Shown: in pieces, positions 11,321 to 24,600 of the stretch
How the letters are laid out: every line of letters starts with the position of its first letter
Position numbering within the stretch: the stretch's first letter is position 1
Assembly: GCA_010645155.1 (NCBI GenBank)
Contig: JAAGOF010000252.1
Span: 1 to 64,000, forward strand
Length of the DNA stretch: 64,000 nucleotides
DNA from: Tigriopus japonicus
Lineage: Eukaryota; Arthropoda; Copepoda; Harpacticoida; Harpacticidae
Direction of reading: 5' to 3'
The notes under the pieces: generated by a model
Told to the model about the DNA's origin: nothing
Databases searched by the model: none
Seen by the model: only the letters and a program-made list of their open reading frames with translations
Program-made: the position numbers and the translations under genes

Positions 11321-12117
11321 TTAGATGGCGCCAAAACAGGGGCAAAGTCATGGGAGAATAGAGCGTAGATATTTTTTAACTTGATGTGAATCTTAGTGGT
11401 TGAGACTAAAATGTCATTTTTCATCATATTTTCATCTTACTCAACCTTAGGAACAATGTCTATAAGAAAGAATATCGCCAAGTCATACTGTTTGATCGTA
11501 AATTAAGGCCAAAGATTGCATCAAATGTGAAAGACTAGTTTCTGACGCTAGATGTCATTGAATGTCATTTCATTGGTACGTGGAATTGCTGTTCAAGATG
11601 TTCGGCTTCCTCTGGACAGGCCTCAATATTTTTCCATTGAAAGCCAAATTTTATTTCTTTGCAAAGCTACTTGAAAACAAATTGATAGTTTTTCGTAGGG
11701 TTTCTGAGCAAAAAAAAGCTCAAAATTATTTATTAAGTATATGAATAAAAGAAATACTCTCCATGTTGGCAGACTTGTTTAAGAGAAAAATTCTCGTTAA
11801 ATTTTCAGTTTCCCTGCACATAATCGTTTGTGCAGGGCTGGCATCAAGAGCGTCTCTGCGTTGCATGTGGAACGAAAACTACCAGGGTAGCTGACTTAAC
11901 ATCTAAGACATAACATCAATTTGGTTGTATGAGTTACTATTGATTTCAATTGTGGAGAAAAGTGATCTATTTGGATATGAAGAGTACTCACAAATGCAAT
12001 CGTTGGAAGCATGGCATATTCTCATCTTTTTTAATGTGGGCACTTGGTAATTTACAATCCTTTGTGATTAAACACGGAAATAACAATCCTCCATGTCTTT
12101 TAAAATAATTTGGTATC
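11321..12117. other. nothing recognised
   Basis: AT-rich sequence between the LINE and a foldback element. No exon-like or repeat structure identified. Confidence 0.45.
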
Positions 12118-14013
12118 TTACTTATAAAACTACCACTTCGTGTACGAGGTTGCTTGAGTGAAAAGGACAACATTGCGCACAAAATTCTTGCTTTCCATTA
12201 ATTCCAAGTTTCCTTGAGTATTAAAACTTAACTTCTTGAATGATTTTGCATGTGGAAATGAGATACACAATACCAAGAGGGTTGCTATTGTTAGCTGAGT
12301 GTTAAGGTAAAGCATGATGGATGCATTGTAATGCACCGACTTGTGAACAAATGAACAGAACAAAAAGAAAAACGAGCAAATTTGGAGATTTAAATTGTAT
12401 TCATTTTTTGAGGACAATAGGAAATTTTCTTTGTAAACACACGAAAAAAGGGATTTCCTTTCCTAACTTTACTGTGTCTCAAATAACACCAATCAAGTTA
12501 TTTCATGAATATGTCATCTAAAATTACAAAGAAGGATTTGTCTCAATATTAGAGTATTGAAAATCAAACACAGGCGTGCATTGTAACATGTTGAAGCATG
12601 TATATGAATAAACTACTGTCAACGTAAATTAAATCATCCAAGATTACACTTTGAAAAAGGAAGGAAAACTGAACTAAATATAATACTTGCACAACTTCAT
12701 ATTTATTTTCATACTCTATCATGAGGCAAACTCGTGTGTAACAGTTATGAAATCGTAATAATCTTGTCCATTTCAATTGAGCTTCAAAATTTCAAACCAC
12801 TTACTTCCCATCAAAAGTTGGATTTGGAGCATATGTGGAGGGCCCTTTTTGTTCCTTTTTCATGCACTCTTATGAAAAAATTTCCTATTGTCCTCCGAAA
12901 AATGAAAAAAATTAAGCCTCCAATGCCTATTTGTTCTTTCTTCTTTATGTTCTGTTTTATTTTTCTTCACATGTCTATGAATTGCGATTCTATAAATACA
13001 TTATACCAAGGAAAACGTAAGACATGGGAGCCTCTCCTCAAGCATTCAATTTTTTTCATAAACTGAATCCCATTCAAGTATATGGTTTTGTTTTGATAAA
13101 ATTGATAAGACAGCACTTCAGGATGTCGTTGGCTGAATCATTCATTCATCCACTTACTAGAAACAACGTTTTAGAATTTGTAACATTCGCAGTACTTATG
13201 CACAGAAGCAAGAGACACATTGACCCTACAATAGCCCAAAAGAATGACTGTAGGTACATTTGTTTGGTTGGAAGAGCGCCCATTGCTCTAGGCTTCAAGT
13301 TACTCTCATTGCCATATATTTCAGTTGATCAAGTTGAAATTAAAGCATATGAATTTATATAAAGTAATAGATAATAAAAAAAGAATAGACCTTGTTGAAA
13401 TTGGCTCAGACTTCAAAAAGCTGCTTTTGGCAATGGGCAAAGCATCCAGGTCTTCTGAGATCCTTGCAATAGTACATGCTTCCAAACCTTTGCCACGCCC
13501 TCCTTGTTGGTAATCTTGATCTCTTGGTTCATCTCCTGCTCACTCTCATCAGGTTTATCCTCATGAAAACATTTAGTGTTATCATAAATATTCAAACAAA
13601 AATCCTTTGATTCAAGTCATTTTAATTTGGTGACCATTTATGTAATGACAAATCCATCACCAAGGAAATAATCCCTTAAATCGAGATCCAACTGTATGCT
13701 TAGTTGCCCTCGGCACTTCAAAAAACACCAATTCATGTTTCTTGATTATGCATTACCTTAACAATCATTTAAGTTCACTCTATTCTTGCCTGATATTTAT
13801 ATGTAATATGAGTATTTTTTCTTAAATTCTTGATTCATTTGCTAATGATCTTAACCCTTTTGACATTGTTCATCTCACTTCAACATGCAAAATCATTCAA
13901 GAAGTTAAGTTTTCATACTCAAGGAAATTTGGAATTAATGGAAAGCAAGAATTTTGTGCGCAATGTTGTCCTTTTCACTCAAGCAACCTCGTACACGAAG
14001 TGGTAGATTTATA
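12118..14013. repeat. large foldback element
   Basis: The left arm at about 12118-12260 (ACTACCACTTCGTGTACGAG, then CTTGCTTTCCATTAATTCC) returns in inverted order at about 13880-14013 (GGAATTAATGGAAAGCAAG, then CTCGTACACGAAGTGGTAG). A second pair, near 12330-12440 and 12840-12960, includes TGAGGACAATAGGAAATTTT and its partner AAAATTTCCTATTGTCCTC. Arms are roughly 140 bp, spanning 1.9 kb. The open frames inside show no domain. A LINE 3' end begins directly at the right border. Confidence 0.7.
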
Positions 14014-14277
14014 AGTAAGACTGAGAGCACCTCCAAATCCTAAGGAATCAAGGCTAGTTCGAACAATGAAGTGCCCCTCTCTTCTTTATCGGGCTCCTTC
14101 ATTATTCAATTTGTTGCCTATTTGCCTTCTCATATCTCATGTAACTCATTGGTAGATCAAATTTCATATAAACATTAATTTGTGAAACTTTAAAAATGAT
14201 TAACTCTCTTTACAGGGAATCCCATTCCTTGTAGCGGTATTAAAAAATCCGCCCCCCCCCCCCAAAAAAAGAAGATG
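14014..14277 (+). mobile_element. LINE 3' end fragment
   Basis: The last ~260 bp of a LINE. It starts inside the ORF2 C-terminus at CTGAGAGCACCTCCAAATCC and ends GTAGCGGTATTAAAAAATCC followed by a C run and an A run. Compared with 24930-25412 it has lost an internal block after CTTCTCATAT. It abuts gypsy gag at about 14271. Confidence 0.8.
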
Positions 14278-15052
14278 CGGAATTATGGTTCGCTGCCATA
14301 GAAGAAGAATTTAAAGCGAAAGGGATATCGGTTGACTCCACAAAAACTCACATGCACTAGCTGCAATTGATGCATCATCGAGAAGACTCATTGGAGATAT
14401 CATGATGCTTACAGCATCTCCATCAGTTAATAAATATCAACTACTTAAATCTCGACTGATCACAGCTTTTGGAACATCAAATGAACAACGTATTGAGCGA
14501 ATTTTAGGGCTTCCTCCTTTGGATTCTTCTGAAAGGCCATCGTTATGGCTTGCACCTGTTCGTTCAATGGCTGGTTCAGAAGTCCAACTTGACGGTTTGT
14601 GGCCATTCGTTATTTTAATGCGTAGACTCCCCGCCCAGGTTCATGAGTTAGCATCAGTTAGAGGTTTGAAATCCATTGATGCCGTTATTGCTGTAGCGGA
14701 TGACCTTTGGCGAAGCACTCAATCTGGTTCACAACAAGTTTGTAGTGTTCGACTAATAGAAAAACCACACAAAGATGGCATTTGTCCATTCCACCAAGAA
14801 CATGGATTCAATGCTTGGTCCTGCATCTCGCCATGCAAACTTGCCCGTTATGTCAAAACAAGCACAACACATAGCCATGAAAATTCTTTCCGATTGACCA
14901 AAACCAACAAGTATCAGACAAACTCCGGGAAAGGAAGAAGCATGAACAAACAACAAAACAAAGAAAAACGCTTGAATTTCTTCGAAGTAAACCCTACCAA
15001 CACTTGTGAACCTAAAATTTTAATGGGGGAAGATACGGCCAACCTTCAATAA
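14271..15052 (+). pseudogene. gypsy gag-like region
   Basis: An N-terminal piece (EDAELWFAAIEEEFKAKGIS) is cut by a TAG near 14358. The frame resumes as ALAAIDASSRRLIGDI and continues from 14402 as 216 codons with the gag matrix/capsid-like words YQLLKSRLI, EQRIERILGLPPL and LWPFVILMRRLPA. The tail is basic and Asn/Lys-rich. There is no clear CCHC zinc knuckle. Known role: particle formation and RNA packaging. Confidence 0.75.
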
Positions 15053-15060
15053 GCCCCACA

Positions 15061-16377
15061 GTGGTTGGCCCCTTACCGAGTGGCACCGACAGACATGCCT
15101 TATTTTATGCTCAAGATTCCAAAAACGAATACAAATACCTCATTGATTCGGGAGCAGAAGTTTCTGTTGTGCCTGCCACTTCCGCCGAAAGAAACAAGCC
15201 AGTCACTCGTCCTCTCACTGCAGCAAACAAATCAAAAATATCAACTTGGGGTGTGCGAACACAGATTGTTATTCTTTGCAACAAATCCTTCAATGAGAAA
15301 TTCGTTGTGGCTGACGTTGAGAACTCTATTCTAGGGAACGATTTTTTACGCGCTTCGGGTTTTCTTCTCGATGTCCGAGGTCAACGACCTATCGATCCGG
15401 ACTGTCCAAATTTGACAGTGCCTTTAGTGAACGTCAATTTAGGATTAGGGATTACTCACGGCCTAGAGTGCTTTGCCGTTGCCAAAGACTCGTATCAGCG
15501 CATTCTTGGTGAATTTCCTACACTCTCTACTCCCACATTTAACTCTGCTACTGTTTCTCACGGCGTTACCCATTTTATTGAAGCATTTGGACCGTTACCC
15601 CGTGCAAAACCACGACGGTTAGATCCGCAAAGGTTGAATGCCGCCAAAACTGCAATGGATGAAAACCTAAAACTCGGAATCGCAAGAAGATCGAAATCAT
15701 CAGTTGTGAGTCCGATTGTAGTCGTTCCAAAACCGAACGGCTCTTGGCGAATTTGTGGAGACTATGTTGCCTTGAATGCTGTCACTAAACCAGACAAATA
15801 CCATCTCCCCCCTATTTTAGACTTAACAGCAACACTCCATGGAAAAAAAACTCTTCAGCAAAATAGACCTTTTGAAAGGCTACAACCAAATACCTGTTGA
15901 ACCAGCACAAGTATTCAAAATCGCCGTGACAACCACGTTCGGACTTTTCGAATACCCAAGAATGCCATTTGGCCTTCAAAATGCTGGAAACACGTTTCAA
16001 CGAATGATGGATGCTATATTGAGTGATTTGCCATTTGTGTTCTGTTACTTAGACGATTTATTGGTGACACCTCAGAGGAACATGTTACTCACCTTCGCAC
16101 TGTTTTCCGTCGTCTTACTGATCATGGCTTGATCATCAGTCCCACCAAATGCGAGTTTGGCAAATCGTCGTTGAGTTTCTTGGGCCACTTGGTAAATAGT
16201 TGTGGCGCAGCCCCACTTCCAGATAAAGTGGAAGCAGTGCGCAAATTTCCACTTCCATCCACCGTCCGAAGACTTGAAGAATTTCTTGGAATGATCAATT
16301 TTTATAGACTTTTTGTTCATCATGTCGCTCAAACATTACTTACTCTATTAATGCCGCGTTCTTTCATCGACCGGTAA
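15061..16377 (+). pseudogene. gypsy protease and reverse transcriptase
   Basis: Protease is visible as YLIDSGAEVSVVP, the aspartic active site, with a GNDFLR motif further on. Reverse transcriptase begins with SSVVSPIVVVPKPNGSWRIC. A frameshift near 15850 moves it to the frame with FSKIDLLKGYNQIPV, MPFGLQNAGNTFQRMMD and the catalytic YLDD. A second shift near 16085-16130 leads to FLGHLVNSCG and FLGMINFYR. The catalytic residues remain but are spread over three frames, so no enzyme can be made. Confidence 0.85.
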
Positions 16378-16470
16378 AGCCCATTGTAGGGCTAGCAAGG
16401 CTCCGATCTTATGGGATGACGAGTCTCGTTTGTCGTTTCAACTCGTAAAAAAGCCTTAACAAATGCAACG

Positions 16471-16974
16471 ATGTTGGTTCATCAAGACCCCAACGCAGAA
16501 CTGACATTTACAACAGATGCTTCCGATTGTGCAGTGGTAGCCATTTTGGAACAAATGCGCAAAACTTCAGGTTCAGAATGGGAGCCGTTGGCTTTTTTCA
16601 GCAAGAACTTGAGAGATCCTGAAATCAATTATAGTGCCTACGATCGCGAGCTCTTAGCAATTAAATTAGCGGTGAGACACTTTAGATGGCAGCTGGAAGC
16701 GCGAGAGTTCACAGTCTTCACTGACCATCTACCCCTCACATTCGCCCTTAACCGCAAATCACCTGCATGGACTGCTCGACAACAACGCACTCTTTCGGAG
16801 CTCAGCTCTTATTCCTTGGAGATAAAACATATTTCAGGCAAATCAAACTCAGTGGCTGATGCTTTATCACGTTCTCCGTTGTTGGGTGACACATCTTTAT
16901 CAATCACCATATCATCCGTGAGGGATTCAATAGATTTTCGTCAACTTGCTCTGGCCCAAAGAGACGATCCTTAG
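16471..16974 (+). pseudogene. gypsy RNase H
   Basis: This 167-codon frame has TTDASDCAVVAIL, FFSKNLRDPEINYSAYDREL, VFTDHLPLTFAL and HISGKSNSVADALSR. These are the conserved Asp/Glu positions of the retroelement RNase H and the tether to integrase. It ends in a TAG at 16972-16974. The preceding ~95 bp are out of frame. Confidence 0.85.
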
Positions 16975-17040
16975 ATTAATACCATAAAAGCTAAAATTTC
17001 GGGATTAATCTGGCAAGATATTGACATTGGAGGCGACTTA

Positions 17041-18020
17041 TTCCTTCTATGTGACATATTAACTCAACGCCCACGTCCTTGGCTCCCACTTTCCTTTAAC
17101 CGACAAGCTTTTGATGCCCTGCACGGATTGAGTCACCCATCCATTCGATCAACGGTTAAAATGATGTGTTCTCGGTTCGTTTGGCATGGCATGTCGGCAC
17201 AGTGTCGAAAATGGGCTTGAGAATGTGTAGATTGCCAAAAGGCCAAAATTTACCGTCATGTGAAATCTCAACCCACTCGTATTACTGTTCCATCTGACAG
17301 ATTTAGTCATATTCATGTGGATCTTGTTGGACCCCTTCCTTCAAGCTTTGGCTTTACCTACCTCTTGACCATCATTGATTGCTTCACCCGTTGGCCAGAG
17401 GCAATTCCATTGCAGAACATTGAAACCATAATAATAACCAGAGCATTAATCAATGGATGGATTTCGCGTTATCTGACATTACGTCAGACCGTGGTGCTCA
17501 ATTTACTAGCCGTCTCTGGAATTCCTTGGCAGAGCTCTACGGTTCTAAACTTCATCGAACAACGGCTTACCATCCGTGTTCAAACGGACTTTTTGAAAGA
17601 TTTCATCGTCACCTTAAAACAAGTCTCAAGGCAGTTCTCTCGAGCTCTGGTTCGACTTGGGTCGATCACCTGCCGTGGGTACTGCTTGGTATATGAACCG
17701 CCCCAAAAGAGGATTTAGGTACCTCTTCGGCAGAAATGGTCTTTGGAAGCCCAACTTCTGTTACAAATGAACATCTACGTCAATTGAGAGATATTGTGGG
17801 AGCTTTAGCCCCCTTTCCAACAAGTCGTCACAATCCAGACACTTCATATGTTCCTCAAAACCTTTTAAACTCAAAGTTTGTTTTCGTCCGTCGAGGAGCT
17901 CATTCGGGTCCCCTTCAGACAGCATAGGTTGGACCATTCAAGGTTCTTCGCAAAACTCCCAAAACATTTGTCCTGGAACTTGGAGGAAAGGAGGAGATCA
18001 TTTCAATTGATCGCCTGAAA
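17041..18020 (+). pseudogene. gypsy integrase
   Basis: The zinc-binding HHCC part is seen around 17110-17250 (GLSHPSI, then C-VDCQKAK, split by a TGA near 17217). The catalytic core follows as HVDLVGPLP and IIDCFTRWPEAIPL, and after a frameshift near 17450 as ITSDRGAQFTS and TTAYHPCSNGLFERFHR, so the D,D,E positions are present but in different frames. The C-terminal part (KFVFVRRGAHSGPL, then ISIDRLKPA) resembles the usual GPF/Y region. Confidence 0.85.
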
Positions 18021-18089
18021 CCCGCATATTTAGATTTCCTTTCTCCCATTGAAATTGCACTTCCAACAAAACGTGATCGCTCTCCAAAA

Positions 18090-18160
18090 ACACGCCATTT
18101 TCTGCCACGTTCTGCCATTTTCTGCCAGCAATTGGCAGAAAATGGCAGAAATTCAGTAAA
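18090..18160. repeat. TCTGCCATTTTCTGCC palindrome
   Basis: TCTGCCATTTTCTGCC occurs near 18112 and its complement GGCAGAAAATGGCAGA near 18134, separated by a few bases, giving a near-perfect hairpin. Related words occur near 5000-5090. Likely a small transposon remnant. Confidence 0.55.
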
Positions 18161-18548
18161 AGCCAAAATTTGCCATCACTGCAACCAACAGTCCCTGGTT
18201 ACCAAAGATCAGCTTATTCAAACTCAATATTTGACTTTTATTTTAGGTTGTAACATCAAAAATCTATGTTATTTGCTTGAGAATTTGAATTTTCATGTAC
18301 CCAGAACCACAAAAGGCCAGCAATTTAAATTGTAATTGTAATCTTTTAGTCAACAGCTTTCCGTTTTGGCATCGGTAAAGCACTTTATCGGCCGAAACTT
18401 TCGATTTCAAAGTGCCCTTAGGTCCATTACTAGAATTTGTCTACACATTTCCTTCATTCAGACTCTGATATGAGTCAACTTGGACTAGATCACAACCGCT
18501 TTACATTCTATAATCCGACTTCTTCCCAGTAATGAACTAAAAAAATAT

Positions 18549-18580
18549 TTTTATTGGTTATCAATCCGGCTCAAAAGAAA
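18549..18580 (-). terminator. gene A 3'-UTR motif and poly(A) signal
   Basis: Minus-strand TTTCTTTTGAGCCGGATTGA is followed by AACCAATAAA (tttatt at 18549-18554 on the plus strand), about 110 nt past the gene A stop. Genes B and D carry the same block at a similar distance. Confidence 0.65.
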
Positions 18581-18662
18581 CAAAATAAATGTCCATAGCA
18601 TTGCGTCAAGTATAACGCATATGTTTTATGATTAAGTCATATCATCCATTCAAGATACATGG

Positions 18663-21600
18663 CTAACAACTTTTTTGGCTATAAATCAATTGAAATCCTG
18701 GGTCAACCTTGTTCTCTGACTCGGTCATGAGTTCAAAATTGTCGGAACGAAAGGTGATGTGGAAAGGACGTTGCTTTGCTGAAATAAACAAAATGAAAAT
18801 GATGAAAGGGGTACAATAAACCAAGAAAAATGTCAGCGAAGACCTTGCGTCGCCAGGCCCATCTTACGTTGATTTCCAGCATAGTTGCCAGGACAAGATA
18901 TACGATGTTGTTTTTTTTGCAAAATCTTAAGTCCTTTTCGTTGACAATTATCTTCCTTTGAGTGACATAATTTTGCCAAAATGACATCCATTTTTTGAGA
19001 AATGATCCTTTTCGAAAAAATGATTGCAATCGAAGAAACAGAGTTGACATGTGGTCAAAAAGTGGCATCAAAAATTATCTCCTGGCAACCATGTTGGAAA
19101 TGAACGCAAGATGGCTCTGGCAACGCAAGGTCTCCGCTGACATTTTTCTTGGTTCATTGAGTCTTCTAAAACTAAAGACTAGAAGGCTGTTGAGCCGTTC
19201 ATCGAATCCGAATATCCTCCGAATCTCCCAAAGTAAAGAGGTCGGATTAGTTTCGAAGTGGCTCGAGTTTGCAAAATTACTTCACATATTTTAATCCAAA
19301 TTCAAAATGCCTCGATCGATTTGAACGAATCCAAATCCAAAAATTCACATGAAACTCTAATCAAATCCGAATCCGAATGTTACTGCGTCAATCCAAACGA
19401 ATGCAAAACTTGGAGATGATGTAAAGTTCTTCATGGTGGCTCTTCTAAATTGAGACTCAGTTGTCATTGCACAAGTCACTAATCAGACACAAGACACTAA
19501 TCAGACATCAAAGACATATTTTACAGTTGTTGCCAATTTTATCTAAAATTAAGAAAATACATTACAGGCTGCAAGGGCCATTCAGCATCTGCAACTAATT
19601 AAACTTTCGAAAATCATCGCCAAAAGTCGCTTGTTAGAAATATTTTTCAGCCAGTCTTCGAGAGGGTTGGTTTGGGTTATAAAATGAGTAATAGCATTGT
19701 TTGATGCAAATGTTATCCCAAAAATACCGTTTCAAAAACTTTGTGAACACTGCGTTTAAGGATTCCCAGGCAGTTTTTGAAATGGACCCACTAATCCAGA
19801 TTGGTGGTGCGAATTCATACATCGGAATGATATAGGTTTGAAAAACCCGCAGCACTAGAAAAATTGGAAAGTGCCAAAGGTCAAGACAGGGGAAAAGGAA
19901 CCCAACCTTCACTCTGGCTCTGGTGTTGACCTGTCTCAGATGTGCTGAGAATGTCAGTTTATTGTTTATTGTTTTTTGTTGTTTTTTGTTGTAAGTCCAC
20001 TCCAGTTGGGAGGAAAATGTAACTCCCGGACAAGTGAATTTGTTCACTCGTTCCAATTCCACTCCTCCAAATCATCTGAATTATACTTGTAATTTTACAA
20101 CAATCGGCACACAATTTTTCCGAATGATGACATTTGATTACAAAATTTTGTAATTTGAATAAAGTTTAATCATTAGCTTTTTTAAAGAAGGAAGCTCACA
20201 TATATATTTTTTCAGACCAACTTACTGCAGATAGTTTTGGTGACTGTCCCAGAATCAATAGTTGTGAATTTTGCCCCACAAATTTGAGAACCAGAAGCAG
20301 GTTTTAAATCATCTGACGATTTCAAGGCTCCAGGAATCACAACACAGTCGTAGCCCATCGTGCCAGCACCATCATCCCCATAGCCACAGCATTTTGTTGA
20401 CTGTAAAAAATGCGGTGGATTTGGATTAGATCAACATAAAAGATTTGTAAAAGTGTTGGGAAACAAAAAAAAATTAACAAAACACAAAAAAGAACAAATA
20501 AACAACAATGTACCATACAAAACACAAATAACAAACACATTGGAGAGAGAAATCGGTAACAGTGAAAATATAGGGTCAGGACGAAAGAGGAAACCAGTGT
20601 TGCCAGAACTTTTCTTTGAACTTATCATGACAAACATTTGGTAAGGGTGTCAGATTTGGCTAAATAGAAACAATTTGTGATACTTTAATGCTCTGGCACA
20701 TCAGCTAAGAAATTTGGAAACTAAATAGTAATGATATAAAATAATTCAGACGTTTCAGATTAAAATTTACTCTCAATTGAGTTTTCACCACAAAAATGTT
20801 CTGTTGAACAAGAAGATAAAGTGCAAAGGAAAAACTTTCCTATCGGCAATATTTAATGATAATCTTGATTCGGTTGTGAAATTAGAGCAGGTTTCCAAAG
20901 AGAGGGAAGTTATTTTTGTATATTGGTACTTACAATTAGACAAACTAAAATTATTAATCTGGAAATATCTGGCAGCTTTGCTTTGTTGTTCTTGTCCTTT
21001 TGTCCAGACCTCACATTGTCTCGATTACCCAATGTGGTAGCATTGCGTTTTTCTTTTATCATTTTTGTCACAAATGATTTTAACAAGACATGAAAGTTTT
21101 GACATTTATATCTGGTTACAAATGCCATTAATTACATGACAACTCTGCTTGGATCATTCCGCACAGACCTGTGTCAATTACACCTAAAAGGTAAGTAATT
21201 ACAATTACATTGGTCTCGAAAGTAATTAAATGCAATTACAATTACTTTATTTTCCACTGTAATTAATTACAATTACAATTACTTTCCAATAGTAATTGAA
21301 AAACATTGAATTACCTTTCAATTACATTATTTTTTCAAACCAAACTTGAACTCCTTTCTTTTCAAGTGCAAGGAGCATCACAAACCTGTGAGTTTTTTGT
21401 GAATTAATTTAAACACCGAAAAATATTGGAAGGACGTGGGAAAATCTGCGAAGTATCTAATCTTAGAACTTCTTATATAGGTAAAAATGTAATTATGCTC
21501 TCGAAAGTAATTAATTACAATTACAATTACTTGGAAATGTAACTGTAAAGTAAATTGTCATACATACTGTACATTCCCCCCAAAAAAATCCGTTAGTACT

Positions 21601-24600
21601 GAATACTTACCTTTATGAATCCCATTGGTCCCGCTGACAATCCAGACACATGAAAGTCTGTGTCCATTGCTACAAAATAGCAGGTTTGACAAACTCCGCG
21701 TTCTTGTCTGAAAACAGTAAAAAAAAGATCTGCTGTTAATTCAACTTTATTGAAAAGCGAAAAAAAGTGTAAAAGCACAAAAAGTAGATATTTTTTAAAA
21801 ACCAACTGATGTTATTCTCATTGCATAAATTCATGATTCAATCTTCAAAAAATATGCAATGACACACAGTGGCAAGGGAATGTTATTCACATATCATCAC
21901 ATTGGCATGGATGATGTGTTTTTTTGTTTAAAATTCGAATGTGTCTGTTTTAACTTCTGGGCAGATTTTGCCGCCCGTTTTTGTTGAGAAAAAAGGTTTG
22001 GATGAGAGCTATTTGTGACATACGTGTAAGTGAGAAAAATAAAGATTGATGCATTTTCAATGCGAAAATGTTTTTCTCATCGGCATAAGTTGAAGTTGGA
22101 GTGACAGTTCTTGACATTTTTTGAAAAAAAATTCTAGTATTTGCTCGTATCGAAAATTTTGTTACAAGAATTGTAGGGGATCTTCCGAACATTTGAATCA
22201 AGAACGCCTGTCTTGGAATAAATAGATGGCCAGAAGAGACATGTTCTTGTGGCAACTAACCATAAAGGGAAATCATATGTTCAATTGCATGTTTACAATT
22301 TCTTCTTGTGTTTTACTCTTACTTTGCCAAACTCTTCAACAGATATTACCTATGTCATTGGTCTTAAAATGTAACATTTTTCGAAAACCCAGCCCTTGAA
22401 AATACTGATACGTATTGGCAAGCCTGGACTGTCAAGTGTCTACCCCATCTGGTCCCTAACGTGATACGATTATCACTCCCATATGTTAAGACATCAGTTC
22501 TCTGGTTAATTTTCAATTTTGAAAAGGGTAGAAAACTATGACACGACCCTAGTAATGATGTTAATGAGACTGGCATTGATAGTAAGGATTAGAAATACTA
22601 AAAGGCAGAGATTTGCATTCAAATCTATGATTGCCTGACCCGGCACGGACTGTCTGTGACGTCATTCATCATGCGGGAAGCCGAAGTTCATGATTAAAGG
22701 AACCTTTTCTTCTAAGAAACACATCTAAACTATTTCGCTCATTTGATAGGGCAGTTTGGTTATTGAAAGTCCTCAAGTCTGCTGGAAATGTATCTAAGGT
22801 ATTTACCCGATATGAAAAAAGTGAATTTCAATTAGTGTGGAGTTTAAACAGGGGCCGATTAATTCACATGATCGGGTGATTGACAACAAAATCTCAGTGA
22901 TGTGAAATTACGGCTTGCGCAAGTTTTTTCACGGGAGGTTGCAAGGTAGGGTTACCTCTTAGAGAATGGGTGCTTTGCTCTTGTATATGAGCAAACACGA
23001 ATGTGAGTTTGATTTGCAACCCTGCTCAGAAGTCACGAAAGTCAGGGATGCCTTGCCTTTTGGTGATCCTTAAAGGAAAAACGGGTTTATGAAGACTGGT
23101 AGATAGAGGGGAATATGATTTCACATCGGTAAATTGGCAACCCCCGCACCAAGTCAGATCACTACAAAATCAACAAAGAAGAAGCACTCTGGTTTGTTAT
23201 TGAACTTCGTTAGAATTAGCTGAATTTTCAACTGAATGCTATTGACCAATCACCAGCGTGAATCATCGGCACCGTGTGTTAGCCTACGACGGCCAGTCTC
23301 TAGTAAGGGTCGCTAGTAAGGATAATCGGTTGGAGGATCTGGTAGTCACAGATCAAGATGCTTTTGAGCAGCCTGACCAACTCTTGAAAATTCAAATAGC
23401 CTGAGCAACCAAATTTGACGACAAACTTAAGAGCTAAAAGAGCCAAACTGTTTCTGAGAATATGCTAAAAGCAGGCAAGACCTAATGTTACCATTATCTT
23501 TCAAGGTTTCACGAATCTGGCCTCAAAATTTAGCTAACCTTTTGCCAAAATGAGAACAGAATTGACTGGGGTAAAGACATATCTAAGTCATCAAACAATC
23601 ACTCTCAACATTGGTCGACAAAATGCTGAGGATTTTACGATCAAAATGATAGCGATGATATTACGCTTCTTCACAGTCCAGCCCTACTTTGCCCATCTGC
23701 CAGTCTGCGCTCCGTTACCTTAGCGGGAAATTTCAAAATTGCTCGCTCTCTTCTCGAAGGCAGATGAGACGCGGCAGCTGAGGCTGGAGTATGAGGAAAA
23801 GTGAAATCATCACTATCATTTTGATCGTAAAATGCTCGGCATTTTGTCAACCAAAGTTGAGAGTGATTGTTTGATGACTTAGATATGTCTCTACCCTAAT
23901 CAATTCTCTTCTCATTTTGGCAAAAGGACTTTCACAGGAGGGATTTATCACGTTTTAACTGAAGCACTCTCGCTTCTTCCAAGCTAAGACAGGCGGATTG
24001 AAGTTGGGGTGGTGGCTCCAGCGGTAAGAAAAGAAAACGCATGCGATTACAGTGTCCCATTAGTCAAATTCTTAAAGTACTAACAGCTTTCCCAGACGTA
24101 CTCAATTTCCTTACCTGATACAAATCTTTTGCTCTTGATTAGCCAAATGAGCGCCTCCATCGAAGTTGAAGGTCTTAAGTAAGCCTGTATTGCTCCCAAA
24201 ATGATATTGGGTGCATCCTGAGGGGGCCAAATTGTCGTAGTCGCACGCATATTGAGTGATCTGCAACAATAGTGATAACACTATATTGTTGTGTTTGGTT
24301 TATTGTGTATTTTTTCAAACCTTCCAAACTTGTGAATATTCTAGTCGCAGTTTTGTAAAATTCAAATTTCAAGTTTGAAATCCAGCATCCTTTCAATCTT
24401 TATCTTTTTGATTTATTATTCAAACATTGCTGATGTGAATGTGAAAAAAACTCGTGCTAGATTTAACAAGCCTCACAAAGCAAAAGTATTTTGGGGACTA
24501 TGAATGCACTAACTCATGTCCTTTGTATTGACAAGTATTTGCTAAAAATTGCGAAAAATTCGAAAAAGAAAAAAACAGCCATTATGAAGTATCTGTAATA

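Larger units (their letters stand above)
14271..18020 (+). mobile_element. Ty3/gypsy retrotransposon, decayed, no LTRs found
   Basis: Gag, protease, reverse transcriptase, RNase H and integrase follow in the order typical of Ty3/gypsy (integrase last). Several frameshifts and stops break the frames (near 14358, 15850, 16085, 16375, 16974, 17217 and 17450). I see no long terminal repeat on either side: the left end joins a LINE tail and the right end is followed by unrelated palindromic sequence. It is a dead internal fragment. Confidence 0.9.
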
